Shown: positions 52,030 to 62,500 of the stretch, piece after piece
Layout of the letters: every line of letters starts with the position of its first letter
Numbering within the stretch: position 1 is the first letter of the stretch
Assembly: GCA_005882315.1 (NCBI GenBank)
Contig: VBAR01000001.1
Location: 2,632,585-2,696,584, forward strand
Source: Bacteroidota bacterium
GTDB lineage: Bacteria > Bacteroidota > Bacteroidia > Chitinophagales > Chitinophagaceae
DNA: 64,000 nucleotides
Direction: 5' to 3'
The notes under the pieces: model-generated
Told to the model about the DNA's origin: nothing
The model's database searches: none
The model's input: the letters and a program-made list of their open reading frames with translations, nothing else
Translations under genes and position numbers: made by a program

Positions 52030-53654
52030 AAAAAGAATTGACAATTGAGGAATTGCAATTGCAAAATGCAGAGCTTATCAATCGTCTTGAGGAAGCGGAG
52101 CAGCTTATTGAAGCCATTAAAGCAGGAGAAGTAGATGCTTTTGCCCTTAACAGGAATAACCAACCGGAAATATTTACACTGCAAAGTGGTGACTACGGCT
52201 ACCGTATGCTGGTAGAAAATATTAATGAAGGCGCTGTCACATTAGCAGAAGATGGTCTCATAGTTTATACCAATAATTATTTTCATGAACTTCTGGGCAT
52301 TTCTTACGAGGATGTTATTGGCAACACTGTTTTTAATTTTATTCATCCCGATTCAAAAGAAACTTTCAACGAACTTTTCAAAAAAGGATTGGAAGAAAAA
52401 AGTAAGGGAGAAATTAACCTGGTTGCCGGAGATAAAATTATTTGTGCCTATGTTTCACTCACTTCATTATTTCCTACACTTCAAACAGTAGGAATGATCG
52501 TGACCGATCTTACCGAAAAGAAAAACCAGGAAGAAGCTTTGCGGTTAAGTGAGGAAAAATTCAACAAACTTTTTTCATCTGCCCCATTGGGTCTTGGTCT
52601 ATCTGAAATTTCTACAGGCAGGCTGGTAGATGTGAATCAAACGTTGCTTGATATGATCGGGTACACAAGGGATGAATACATCGGTAAAACCTCGCTGGAA
52701 TTAGACATTATGACAAAAAGTGGCAGGGACAAAGTTGTAGAGCAAGTCTCCAAAAATGGGTTTGTAAGAAACTTAGAAATTAACCTTCGCACAAAATCAG
52801 GAAAAATAATTCCCGTTCTCAATTCTATCGAAACCATTACTATCAATGATAAAAAATATTTCCTGGGTGCCATGGTTGATATTACACAACGCAAGGACAC
52901 AGAGAAAGAAATAGAGCAGAAAAACACCGACCTGGAAAAAATGAACATAGAGCTCCAATCGTTTGCCTACATTTCCAGTCATGACATGCAAGAACCGTTA
53001 CGTAAAATTCAAATCTTTGCTACACGTATCATCGAAAAAGAAGTGGATAATCTATCCGAAAATGCAAAAGAACAATTTCAAAAGATGCAAAACGCAGCAA
53101 AGCGGATGCAAACTTTAATAGAAGATCTCCTTGCTTATTCACGAGCCAAAACATCTGAACGGCATTTTGAAAAAACTGACCTCAATAAAATTATTGAAGT
53201 AGTAAAAGATGATCTAAAGGAAGAACTAAAAGAAAAACAAGCCACTATTGAAGTTGCAAAATTATGTAATGCAGAAGTGATCCCATTCCAATTTCGGCAA
53301 ATGATGCACAACCTGATTGGTAACTCACTCAAATTTTCACTTCCCGATCAACCACCACATATCAAAATAGAAAGTCAAATTGTCAAAGGGATAAAGCTCA
53401 ACAATGAAAAACTTTCACCTGAAGTTAAGTATTGTCATATCTCTATTACTGATAACGGCATTGGTTTTGAACCCGAGTTCAAAGAAAAAATATTTGAAGT
53501 ATTCCAACGCCTGCATCGCAAGGATCAATATAAGGGCACGGGCATAGGGCTTGCCATCGTTAAAAAAATTGTTGAGAATCACAACGGAGAAATTACTGCC
53601 GAAAGTGAAGTGGGTAAAGGGGCGAGGTTCAATATTTTTCTTCCTGCAACTTAA
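52026..53654 (+). CDS. PAS-PAS sensor histidine kinase of the kai-like operon
   Basis: A 542-residue soluble kinase. An N-terminal coiled-coil-like helix (to about 35) precedes two PAS domains (about 55-165 and 170-290). The dimerisation domain has His319 in I-S-S-H-D-M-Q-E-P-L; the ATPase domain follows with the N box (M-M-H-N-L-I-G-N-S), G1 (D-N-G-I-G-F) and G2 (G-T-G-I-G-L). There are no membrane segments, so it senses a cytoplasmic signal, possibly KaiC or KaiB state. Start overlap of four bases with kaiB copy 2 indicates strict co-expression. Its H-box is of the phytochrome-like HisKA type, which suits the Rcp1-like regulator of this operon. Confidence 0.93.
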   Translation: MKKELTIEELQLQNAELINRLEEAEQLIEAIKAGEVDAFALNRNNQPEIFTLQSGDYGYRMLVENINEGAVTLAEDGLIVYTNNYFHELLGISYEDVIGNTVFNFIHPDSKETFNELFKKGLEEKSKGEINLVAGDKIICAYVSLTSLFPTLQTVGMIVTDLTEKKNQEEALRLSEEKFNKLFSSAPLGLGLSEISTGRLVDVNQTLLDMIGYTRDEYIGKTSLELDIMTKSGRDKVVEQVSKNGFVRNLEINLRTKSGKIIPVLNSIETITINDKKYFLGAMVDITQRKDTEKEIEQKNTDLEKMNIELQSFAYISSHDMQEPLRKIQIFATRIIEKEVDNLSENAKEQFQKMQNAAKRMQTLIEDLLAYSRAKTSERHFEKTDLNKIIEVVKDDLKEELKEKQATIEVAKLCNAEVIPFQFRQMMHNLIGNSLKFSLPDQPPHIKIESQIVKGIKLNNEKLSPEVKYCHISITDNGIGFEPEFKEKIFEVFQRLHRKDQYKGTGIGLAIVKKIVENHNGEITAESEVGKGARFNIFLPAT

Positions 53655-53679
53655 AAACAAGGCGAGATATAATGCTTAC

Positions 53680-54198
53680 CTAGAAGAAGACACCCAGGTT
53701 AAGAACAATTCCCTCTAAGCGATCTTTAATATAATCGTTGCTGCCGACGGTAGTTACAAAAGTTGCGTTTACATATTTAATGGATAAATTCATATGTGAT
53801 TTGCTATCCATTATTCCCGCCCCGGCTTCTGCCAAAAAACCACCCTTACTATATGTTGTCGAAGCAAGCTGTTTATTTCTTATTCCATAACCGGCAGACA
53901 GATCGATATATGGGCGGATCCTTTCTTTTGCATCGGTAGGAGAGACTTTGAAATTTCCAGTAAGAGGAAAATAAACACCTTCCATTTCTCTTAAATGGGT
54001 TACGCCTATTTGTAATCCCATATAAAGATGATTAACTACCGTTGTGCCTAAAACAAATTCAATACCCGGATTTAAACTATTGTCTTTAAAAAACATATTA
54101 GTGGCAGACATAAAAATGGCTGATGGATCCTTTTTTTCAGTTTGTCCATTACATATTGATGTAGTGAAAAAAAAGGAGATATAAAATAGAGGTTTCAT
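53680..54198 (-). CDS. small outer-membrane beta-barrel protein
   Basis: A 172-residue protein with a signal peptide (cleavage near C-N-G-Q) and amphipathic strands ending in an aromatic residue (L-N-L-G-V-F-F), which fits an eight-stranded outer-membrane barrel. Strand-like stretches include Y-I-D-L-S-A-G-Y-G-I and G-F-L-A-E-A-G-A-G-I. No family motif that gives a function is visible. It converges with the kinase gene (25 bases between) and is divergent from the SDR gene, so it is a separate unit. Confidence 0.8.
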   Translation of the reverse strand: MKPLFYISFFFTTSICNGQTEKKDPSAIFMSATNMFFKDNSLNPGIEFVLGTTVVNHLYMGLQIGVTHLREMEGVYFPLTGNFKVSPTDAKERIRPYIDLSAGYGIRNKQLASTTYSKGGFLAEAGAGIMDSKSHMNLSIKYVNATFVTTVGSNDYIKDRLEGIVLNLGVFF

Positions 54199-54425
54199 TA
54201 TTAGGTTTTATGGTTCTCTTAAATAAGAATTTCCGTAATTAAAGATGGCAGAATCTCCCTACTCTTTTGAAGAAATATACTTTTCGTCCGCCCCGGGTAT
54301 TCGCAGTTAGTCTTAAACAAATATAATGAATAATAAAGCGAGATTTCGGGAGTGAGCAATTTGAACGTCCTTCTGCGACTGATAAAAGACGCTTGTTTTA
54401 CGTAAATTGAAGAAAATTAACAGAA

Positions 54426-55115
54426 ATGAAAACCGCAATTGTGACCGGGGCATCAGGTAATCTTGGGCAGGCAGTGGTTAAAAAATTTATTGACGAAGGT
54501 TTTAAAGTTATTGGTACGGTTGTTCCTAATGATCCGGTGCAAATGGATTTTTCGGCTGAGCATTTTGAAAAAGTAGTGGTTGATCTGATGAATGAAGACA
54601 ATTCAGCAAAATTTGTGGGAGATATAATTTCAAAGCATGGTTCAGTTGATGCTGCGGTTTTAACAGTGGGTGGATTTGCAATGGGTAAAATTGCAGATAC
54701 AAAAACAGCGGATATCAATAAGCAGTATAAACTGAATTTTGAAACAACATACAATGTAGCCCAACCTGTATTTGTGCAAATGATGCAACAAAACAGCGGA
54801 AGAATTTTTATTATTGGCTCCAAACCCGGATTAAGCGCAACAAACGGAAAAGGGATGGCAGCTTACAGTTTGGGTAAATCACTTATTTTCCGTTTGGCAG
54901 AACTGATGAATGATGAAGCAAAGGGACATAATGTAGTAACCAGCGTAGTTGTTCCCAGTACAATTGATACTCCTCAAAATCGAAAATCAATGCCCGATTC
55001 AGACCCATCCAAATGGGTGAAACCGGAAGCGATCGCTGATATTATATATTTCCATTGCACAGAAGCTGCAGCCGTTTTGCGAGAACCGGTAATTAAGGTT
55101 TATAATAACGCATAG
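54426..55115 (+). CDS. short-chain dehydrogenase/reductase
   Basis: A 229-residue Rossmann-fold SDR. The nucleotide motif T-G-A-S-G-N-L-G lies at residues 7-14, Ser132 in G-S-K-P-G may be the catalytic Ser, and Tyr147-x-x-x-Lys151 is the active-site pair. An N-N-A-G-like strand is replaced by V-L-T-V-G-G. It lacks a signal peptide and is cytoplasmic. The substrate cannot be read from the sequence. It is divergent from the barrel gene at 53680 and precedes an AraC gene by 149 bases. Confidence 0.88.
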   Translation: MKTAIVTGASGNLGQAVVKKFIDEGFKVIGTVVPNDPVQMDFSAEHFEKVVVDLMNEDNSAKFVGDIISKHGSVDAAVLTVGGFAMGKIADTKTADINKQYKLNFETTYNVAQPVFVQMMQQNSGRIFIIGSKPGLSATNGKGMAAYSLGKSLIFRLAELMNDEAKGHNVVTSVVVPSTIDTPQNRKSMPDSDPSKWVKPEAIADIIYFHCTEAAAVLREPVIKVYNNA

Positions 55116-55264
55116 TCTTTCTGATACGATTCCTGAAATTTCTTTATAGAATTTTAGCCAACCTGAGTAGAAATCATTTCTACTTTAGTGAATAGCCTGT
55201 CTGCTTTAGTGCTGTTTTGCACAATCTCCTGTATGTGATAGTAGTTTTGTTGTAAATATTTCTT

Positions 55265-56128
55265 ATGTATAGCTTATACAGCAAAATTATGAGTGATCCT
55301 AGTTACTTCAAACAGTTAAGTGTTGGTGAAAAGTTGATTGCCATGTTTAACTGTCCGCTCGAGTCTAAGTTCGCTGATACCTGGAGCCATCATAACTATA
55401 TCATCTATGTGATAGAGGGCCGAAAGATCTGGCATACTTCTCATGGGTCTTATGATCTAAGAAAAAACAGTTGTGTGCTGGTAAGAAAAGGTGCTTGTAT
55501 TGTTGAGCAATTTTTTGATACTTCATTTTGCCTGGTTATATTTTTTCTGCCAGACGAGTTTATTTGTGATGTGTTAAAAACAAAAAAGACGCCTATATAT
55601 AAACACGGAAAAAAATTTGAACCTGTTATTTCTATTGATAACAATCCTCCAGTTGAAGCCTTCTTTCATTCCATGATCCCCTATTTTAATACTAATCAAC
55701 AGCCCGATCAGTCATTATTGGAATTAAAATTCAGAGAATTAGTGCTGACGCTTGCTGATAATCCGAAGAATGCAGAACTATTATCTTATTTCTGTTCACT
55801 GTTGCACGAGCCACAAACAATATCCTTGCAAAGAGTAATGGAAGAAAATTACTGTTTCAATTTAAAACTGGAAGAGTTTGCCAAACTCTGCAACCGCAGT
55901 TTATCTGCATTCAAAAGAGATTTCCAAAAAATATTTGATACTACTCCCGGTAAATGGCTGATGGAAAAACGACTTCACCAGGCAATGCACCTGCTTACGA
56001 ATCTTAAAAAAACTGTTTCCGAAGTTTCATTTGAAGCAGGTTTTGAAAACTCCTCGCATTTCAGCCGTGCATTCCGCCAGTATTTTGGCTTTAGTCCTGC
56101 AAATGCAAGATTACAAACAGCAGTCTGA
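55265..56128 (+). CDS. AraC-family transcriptional regulator
   Basis: A 287-residue regulator with an N-terminal cupin-like domain (about 15-130, H-H-N-Y-I-I-Y-V-I-E-G near its start) and a C-terminal AraC DNA-binding domain (about 185-285) holding two helix-turn-helix units (L-E-E-F-A-K-L-C-N-R-S-L-S-A-F-K; V-S-F-E-A-G-F-E-N-S-S-H-F). The ATG at 55265 is used; 55289 is a possible alternative. It stands between an SDR and a methyltransferase gene and likely regulates one of them. Confidence 0.88.
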   Translation: MYSLYSKIMSDPSYFKQLSVGEKLIAMFNCPLESKFADTWSHHNYIIYVIEGRKIWHTSHGSYDLRKNSCVLVRKGACIVEQFFDTSFCLVIFFLPDEFICDVLKTKKTPIYKHGKKFEPVISIDNNPPVEAFFHSMIPYFNTNQQPDQSLLELKFRELVLTLADNPKNAELLSYFCSLLHEPQTISLQRVMEENYCFNLKLEEFAKLCNRSLSAFKRDFQKIFDTTPGKWLMEKRLHQAMHLLTNLKKTVSEVSFEAGFENSSHFSRAFRQYFGFSPANARLQTAV

Positions 56129-56227
56129 ACTTCACAGTCAAATAACTGAACGTTTCAGCAAAGTCTTTCTGTAAGCATGCAAATAGTTTTGTGCTGTTAA
56201 CCATTTAATCATTTAAATCTTATTTGT

Positions 56228-57010
56228 ATGAGTACAAAAGAAGTACAGGGAAGATTGTGGAGCGTTGCACCGCAATACTGGTCAAAATTTTTTGAACCAT
56301 TCTTTCTTCCTCTTTACAAAAAAACAATTGAGCAACTTCAGTTGGATGAAAACAAGTTGTTGCTGGATGCAGGTTGCGGCTCCGGCTTATTCAGTCACAT
56401 GGTCATTAATACAGGAGCACAGTTGATCGGTGTTGATGCAGCACCGGGTTTGCTCGAACTAGCCCGTGAAAGAAATCCGCAAAACAGTTTTTTGGAAGAA
56501 GATCTTGAGGCATTGCCTTTTGCATCAGACAGTTTTCATGTGGTTGCTGGATTTAATTCATTTCAGTACGCCGGAAATTTTACCGGTGCACTGGCGGAAG
56601 CCAAACGTGTCTTAAAAAAAGGAGGCCGTTTGGTGATCGGTATCTGGGATAAACCTGAGATGAGTGACGCCACAAATATTTTAAAAGCAATTGGTTCTTT
56701 ATTACCTCCACCGCCGCCGGGCACACCGGGTCCATTCGCTTTATCAGAAGATGGAAAAATTGAAAGCATTTGCGATTCACTGGAATTAAAAATGCTTTAC
56801 AAAACCAAAGTGAGCTGTCCATTTTTGTATTACAGCCTTAATGATGGTATCAGGAGCTTTCTCGGTACGGGGCCTGCAGCAGCAGCAATGAATTTTGCCA
56901 GCGAAAAGCAGGTACAGCAAGTAATTGCAAACGCATTACAGCCCTATCATCTCACGGAGGAATTGTATCATCTTCAAAACAGTTTCTTATTATTTATTGT
57001 TGAAAAATAA
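56228..57010 (+). CDS. class I SAM-dependent methyltransferase
   Basis: A 260-residue methyltransferase. Motif I is L-L-D-A-G-C-G-S-G-L at residues 45-54, with the acidic loop G-V-D-A-A-P and the central strand L-P-F-A-S-D-S-F-H-V-V-A-G that follow in the UbiE/Methyltransf_11 group. A Pro-rich loop (L-L-P-P-P-P-P-G-T-P-G-P-F) lies in the substrate-side region. The substrate is not identifiable. It lies 99 bases after the AraC gene in the same direction. Confidence 0.9.
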   Translation: MSTKEVQGRLWSVAPQYWSKFFEPFFLPLYKKTIEQLQLDENKLLLDAGCGSGLFSHMVINTGAQLIGVDAAPGLLELARERNPQNSFLEEDLEALPFASDSFHVVAGFNSFQYAGNFTGALAEAKRVLKKGGRLVIGIWDKPEMSDATNILKAIGSLLPPPPPGTPGPFALSEDGKIESICDSLELKMLYKTKVSCPFLYYSLNDGIRSFLGTGPAAAAMNFASEKQVQQVIANALQPYHLTEELYHLQNSFLLFIVEK

Positions 57011-57068
57011 ACCATTAACAAAAACCGTCTGCTAAAGGCAGGCATTAAACTTTAAATTTTAAACGATC

Positions 57069-58379
57069 ATGAAAAAGATTTTCTTTATTCTTACTATCCT
57101 GGCATCAATTTTTGCTGCCTGTAACAAATCCGTTGTACCTGTAGTTAAATCACAATTTCAGGAACAATCATCTGAGTTAATTATTGACTGGACAAATGTT
57201 CAACTTCGTCTTATAAGAAATACAACAGGGGTTACTCATCCTGCTTATTCAAGACATTTTTCTTATACAGGTATTGCTATCTATGAATCATTGGTACATG
57301 GAGATAATAAAAAGATAAGTATTGCCCCGTTGCTAAATGGATCTGTGCATTTACCGGCACCACCATCTGCCAATCATGTCTACTTTCCTATTTCAGCCAA
57401 TGCCGCATTTGCAAGTATGTTCCGGTTTTTTTATTCGGCGAAGGAAGCTAACCTGCAGATCATTGATTCAATTGAACAGGCATACAAAACCAGGTACACA
57501 AATGAAATAGGTAGCAATTTTGATGTTGACAGATCAATTCAGTATGGAAAAGATATAGCTGCTGCAGTGATTGAATTGAGTAAACAGGACGGCGCATCTA
57601 ATGCATCTATTCCTTATACACCATTAGGCGTAGGATATTGGGAAGCCACACCTCCGGCATTTGGAGTTCCAGCAGTACCGGGTTGGGGAAATAACAGAAC
57701 TATTTTGCCTGGCAGTATCAGCAATACGACACCTGCTGCACCGCTTGCATTTTCAAAAGATGCTGGTACACCCTTTTATAATATGGTTAAGGAAGTATAT
57801 GATGTTTCGCAATCGCTTACTGATGAACAAAAAATAATTGCAAACTTTTGGGATGATCTGCCAAACGGGAAATACATATCCGCTTTCGGACATTGGTTTA
57901 ATATTCTGAAGCAGATCTTGCAGAATGAAAATACATCACTCATGAAAGGGGCTGATGCATATCTACGCCTCGGCATTACTATGAATGAATCAACGATCAG
58001 TTGCTGGAAATCGAAATATACATTCCACCAGTTGCGACCGATTACGTATATAAGAAAGTATATGGGCAATGCAGGATGGAATTCTTTTATCGGGACTCCG
58101 GCCCATCCTGAATACCTCGCTGCGCATGCAACTATTTCTTCATCTGCTGCATATGCATTGGAATCAGTATTTGGGAAAAATTATTTATTTGCAGATCATA
58201 CTTATGAAAGCATTGGAATGCCTGTAAGAAACTATAACAGTATTGAAGCCGCAGGTTTAGAAGCAGGCATGTCAAGATTGTATGGGGGCATTCACTATCG
58301 TCAATCGATCGATGCTGGTAAAATATGTGGAAATAAAGTAGGGGAGAATGTAAAAACGATTTTAAGGACGGATAAATAA
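57069..58379 (+). CDS. vanadium-haloperoxidase-like (PAP2-fold) lipoprotein
   Basis: A 436-residue lipoprotein (lipobox F-A-A-C, Cys18). Vanadate/phosphate-pocket motifs are Lys316-x6-Arg323-Pro324, His353 in H-P-E-Y-L-A-A-H and Arg403-x5-His409. The segment that reads P-S-G-H in haloperoxidases reads L-A-A-H, so the Ser and Gly contacts are both Ala while the nucleophilic His remains. It could be a haloperoxidase, or more likely an acid-phosphatase-like enzyme of the same fold. It lies 58 bases after the methyltransferase gene and ends before a good terminator, so both may share a transcript. Confidence 0.83.
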   Translation: MKKIFFILTILASIFAACNKSVVPVVKSQFQEQSSELIIDWTNVQLRLIRNTTGVTHPAYSRHFSYTGIAIYESLVHGDNKKISIAPLLNGSVHLPAPPSANHVYFPISANAAFASMFRFFYSAKEANLQIIDSIEQAYKTRYTNEIGSNFDVDRSIQYGKDIAAAVIELSKQDGASNASIPYTPLGVGYWEATPPAFGVPAVPGWGNNRTILPGSISNTTPAAPLAFSKDAGTPFYNMVKEVYDVSQSLTDEQKIIANFWDDLPNGKYISAFGHWFNILKQILQNENTSLMKGADAYLRLGITMNESTISCWKSKYTFHQLRPITYIRKYMGNAGWNSFIGTPAHPEYLAAHATISSSAAYALESVFGKNYLFADHTYESIGMPVRNYNSIEAAGLEAGMSRLYGGIHYRQSIDAGKICGNKVGENVKTILRTDK

Positions 58380-58402
58380 GCAGGTAATAAGGTTTGGTTT
58401 CA

Positions 58403-58440
58403 GAAACGGCTATGAACTATTTCATGGCCGGTTTCTTTTT
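58403..58440 (+). terminator. intrinsic terminator after the haloperoxidase-like gene
   Basis: GAAACGGCTATGAA and TTCATGGCCGGTTTC form a roughly 14-bp stem with one bulge and one G-U pair, followed by TTTTT. It lies 23 bases past the stop and separates this unit from the convergent PorP gene. Confidence 0.78.
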
Positions 58441-58478
58441 ATTATTTGAAAATTTTTATAATCAAAAACCTGTTGAAT

Positions 58479-59498
58479 TTATTTCCATGGGCATGGAATA
58501 ACATAAGATGGTTTGTTCCTTCCTCTGAGTATAAATGATACTTCGTAAGTATTCGGCTTGTTAGCAGCATCATTCAATTTAGAGATGGTAGCATCATAGC
58601 TTATTCCAAACTGGAAATCTTTATACGTTAAACCGAAATAAGGTATCACCGCATTTTTTGACCAATACCATAAACCGCCATTGAGCATTATATCCGGGTT
58701 GCTCGGTAGAAAATAACCCAGGGCTCCCCCGACAGAATAGTACTGCGCAGTTGATTGTTTTTGAAAAATAGTATTGAAACTTAGTACTGTATTCTCAGTA
58801 ATATAGGTTTCAAAATTTGCATGTGCCACATACCTGATCGGTAGAATTTGCTGGTCGTCTTGCAAAAAAGTTTGTTTAGGACGGTTTACATGAAAAGCAG
58901 CGCCACCAATATCAATATTTGTTTTTTCAGAAACGATACTGTAGAGCAAACCGGTGCTGACTGAGACATAAGCTTTCATATTGGATAAACTCGTTTCTCC
59001 ATGTGGCAGGTTTGTATTAAATCCATAACCGGTAAACTGTTCTTCGAAATCAACACCGCTGAAATCAATTTTACGCTGACCGAATATAGCTCCGAAACCT
59101 GCACCCAGTTTGTGTTTTACATCACCATTACTAAGTTTAATACGATAAGAGAAATTCGTAGATGCATAGGAGCTTTTTACAACACCACCCATAGCTTTAT
59201 CATACATCATCATGATCCCTGCGCCAGCTACATTTCCTTCTTCCACACCGGTATATCTTTTATTAAATATTTTGGTATCAAAAGAAGCAGTGCCGGTTGC
59301 ATAAGGACTTGCAGGTCCGAGCCACTGATCACGGAAATTGGCAATAGCTCTCCAGTCTGCATTGATATGTGCAGTTAACGCGGGGTTTACATTTAATGGC
59401 GACGAAAAGAACTGCGAGAAACTCGGGTCCTGAGCTGTTAATTGAGTCGTCGTCATCAACATGCCTGCAATCATTAAAATTTTGTTCAGTGCTTTCAT
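58479..59498 (-). CDS. PorP/SprF-family type IX secretion outer-membrane protein
   Basis: A 339-residue PorP/SprF homologue. The signal peptide (to about residue 22) is followed by the family opening D-P-S-F-S-Q-F-F-S-S-P-L-N-V-N-P-A-L, then beta-barrel strands. Such proteins anchor or guide type IX secreted proteins with type B gliding-motility C-terminal domains. Its gene lies 10 bases after the giant repeat protein, whose C-terminus has just that domain, so the two form a secretion-and-anchoring pair. The family ends, and this one does, without a clear C-terminal Phe. Confidence 0.92.
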   Translation of the reverse strand: MKALNKILMIAGMLMTTTQLTAQDPSFSQFFSSPLNVNPALTAHINADWRAIANFRDQWLGPASPYATGTASFDTKIFNKRYTGVEEGNVAGAGIMMMYDKAMGGVVKSSYASTNFSYRIKLSNGDVKHKLGAGFGAIFGQRKIDFSGVDFEEQFTGYGFNTNLPHGETSLSNMKAYVSVSTGLLYSIVSEKTNIDIGGAAFHVNRPKQTFLQDDQQILPIRYVAHANFETYITENTVLSFNTIFQKQSTAQYYSVGGALGYFLPSNPDIMLNGGLWYWSKNAVIPYFGLTYKDFQFGISYDATISKLNDAANKPNTYEVSFILRGRNKPSYVIPCPWK

Positions 59499-59508
59499 AA
59501 AAAATGTT

Positions 59509-62500
59509 TTACCTGATTAAAACAGCACTACCTGCTTTTTGATATTTTTTTCCATCCTCACCAAGAGCTTCCAGTGTCCATGTATATACATCCATCACTT
59601 GTGGTTGTCCTTTGAAAATTCCATCCCATCCGTTACCGATAATATTTGTTTCAAATACCAATTGTCCCCAACGGTTAAATACCCTGAAGAATTTAAGTTC
59701 TTTAATGTTTACTGTTAAAGGCTTCAGGTAATCATTATGCCCGTCTTTGTTTGGTGTCCATGCTTTAGGTACAAAAATGTCGGAACGAATATTTGCCGGT
59801 GGTGGTATGATCAGAGTTCTTTTAACAAGCACTGTATCAACAGTCGTACAACCATTACTGCCTGTAATAGCCACAGTATATTCTGTTTCGCGGTCACTAT
59901 TAAAGATCGTATGTCGCGTCGTTATAGAACTTAATCCTACCGGCGGTGACCACAGATAACTTACTCCAAAGTCCCTTGCGTCAATATCTAAATTGGTGCC
60001 TATTGGCGCTTCTAACGTAGGATAACGGATACCGGGAATAAGCGAATGTACCAGCACATTCACTGCTACAGGTCTGGTAGAGAAGCAAGAATTTACTCCT
60101 AATGCCCTGATATAGTATGTACCGGATTGAGCAATAGCCTGCGGATTCGGCAGCGGAATTGTTGCCAATGAATCCAGCCAGAAAGTAAGGATCAATCCCG
60201 GTTCACTGCCGGCGATTATTGATGGCCTTGTCAGATCGATCGTTGCAGGTGCACAAACTGCCTGCGGTTGGTTGATAAGTAGAACCGGAGTAGGTTTTAC
60301 AAAGAGTCCTAATGTTGCCAGGGAATCGCAGCCAACAGAGTTCTGCAGTGTAACCGTATAAGTTCCGGCTGCCGGATATGAGTTACCATTCCATAGATAC
60401 GGAAGGAAGTTTGCACAGATCGTATCACGGGTAAGAGATGTGGTTACCAGTTTGACAACAAGGTTAAGTGTTGCAATGGAGTCGCATCCTCTTGAATTTG
60501 TAAGTGTAACGGAATAGGTACCGGCACTATTATAAGCATTATTGTTCCATAGATACGGCAACTGGTTAGAACAAACCGTATCTCTTGTAAGCGATGTGGT
60601 AACAGGATTTATGATAAGATTCAATGTGGCTACTGTATCACATCCACCTGTTGTACCTGGCAGCGTATCAATAAATGTTCCCGCCGTATTATACGGATTG
60701 CCGTTCCAGATAAATGGTAGCTGGTTAGAGCATACAGCAGCATTGGTTGTTGATGTAAGTAATGGATTAATTACAAAATTGAGTGTTGCTATCGTGTCAC
60801 AACCACCCGTTGTACTTGGTAATGTGTCAATATAAGTTCCTGCAGTGCTATATAGATTGCCGTTCCATATATATGGTAACTGGTTAGCACAGACTGCTGC
60901 GTTAGTTGTTGATGTAATTAACGGGGTAATTACAAGATTTAAAGTTGCTATTGTGTCACAACCGCCGGTTGTGACAAGTAAAGTATCTATATAAGTGCCT
61001 GCTGTATTATACGGATTGCCGTTCCATATATATGGTAACTGATTGGCACAGATATTCGCATTGGTGATTGTGGTAATAAGTGGTGTAATTACAAGGTTCA
61101 GTGTTGCTACTGTATCGCAACCGCCGGTTGTGCTTGATAATGTATCAATATAAGTTCCCGCTATATTATATGGGTTGCCGTTCCACATGTATGGTAATTG
61201 ATTAGCACAAACAGCAGCATTGGTTATTGTGGTTAACAATGGTGTAATTGTTAAGTTCAACGTTGTTACTGTATCACATCCTCCGGTTGTACTTGGTAAA
61301 GTATCAATATAAGTTCCTGCTGTGTTATATGGGTTACCGTTCCAGATATATGGCAATTGGTTGGCACAGATATTCGCATTGGTGATTGTGGTAATAAGCG
61401 GTGTAATTACAAGGTTCAGTGTAGCTACGGTATCGCAACCACCTGTTGTGCTTGATAATGTATCAATATAAGTTCCCGCTGTATTATATGGATTACCGTT
61501 CCATATATATGGTAGCTGATTAGCGCAGACCGTAGCGTTTGTTGTTGATGTAATTAACGGGGTAATTACAAGATTTAGAGTTGCTACTGTGTCACAACCG
61601 CCGGTTGTGCTTGATAATGTATCAATATAAGTTCCTGGTAAACTAATTGGATTACCATACCAGATATAAGGTAATTGATTTGCACAAATCGCAGTGTTTG
61701 TTATCGATGTCAGTAATGGCATGACAATTAGGTTCAACCTGATAGTATCGGTACAGATACCATTTACAAAAGTATAATCATGTGTACCACTGGCAGTATA
61801 GGTTTGACCGGTACGTGGCCATGTATAACTGTTACATGCGGTAACTGTTGTATCGGTGCGGTTACCATTGGTGATAGTTAAGAATAACCTTATCGTATCA
61901 GTACAGATACCATTAGCAAAAGTATAATCATGCGTACCGCTGGCAGTATAGGTTTGACCGGTACGTGGCCATGTATAACTGTTACATGCGGTAACTGTTG
62001 TATCAGTACGGTTACCATTAGTAATGGTTAAGAATAACCTTATCGTATCGGTACAGATACCATTAGCAAAAGTATAATCATGCGTACCGCTGGCAGTATA
62101 GGTTTGACCGGTACGTGGCCAGGTATAGCTGTTACATGCAGTAACTGTTGTATCAGTACGGTTACCATTAGTAATGGTTAAGAATAACCTGATCGTATCG
62201 GTACAGATACCATTTACAAAAGTATAATCATGTGTACCGCTGGCAGTATAGGTTTGACCGGTACGTGGCCATGTATAACTGTTACATGCGGTAACTGTTG
62301 TATCAGTACGGTTGCCATTGGTGATAGTCAGCAGCAACCTGATTGTATCGGTACAGATACCATTTACAAAAGTATAATCATGCGTACCGCTGGCAGTATA
62401 GGTTTGACCGGTACGAGGCCAGGTATAACTGTTACATGCGGTAACTGTTGTATCAGTACGGTTGCCATTGGTGATAGTTAAGAATAACCTTATCGTATCA

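Noticed and set aside
62230..62481. Plus-strand Cys-rich frames within the giant repeat gene
   Set aside because: Arise from the antisense of the repeats; no independent support.
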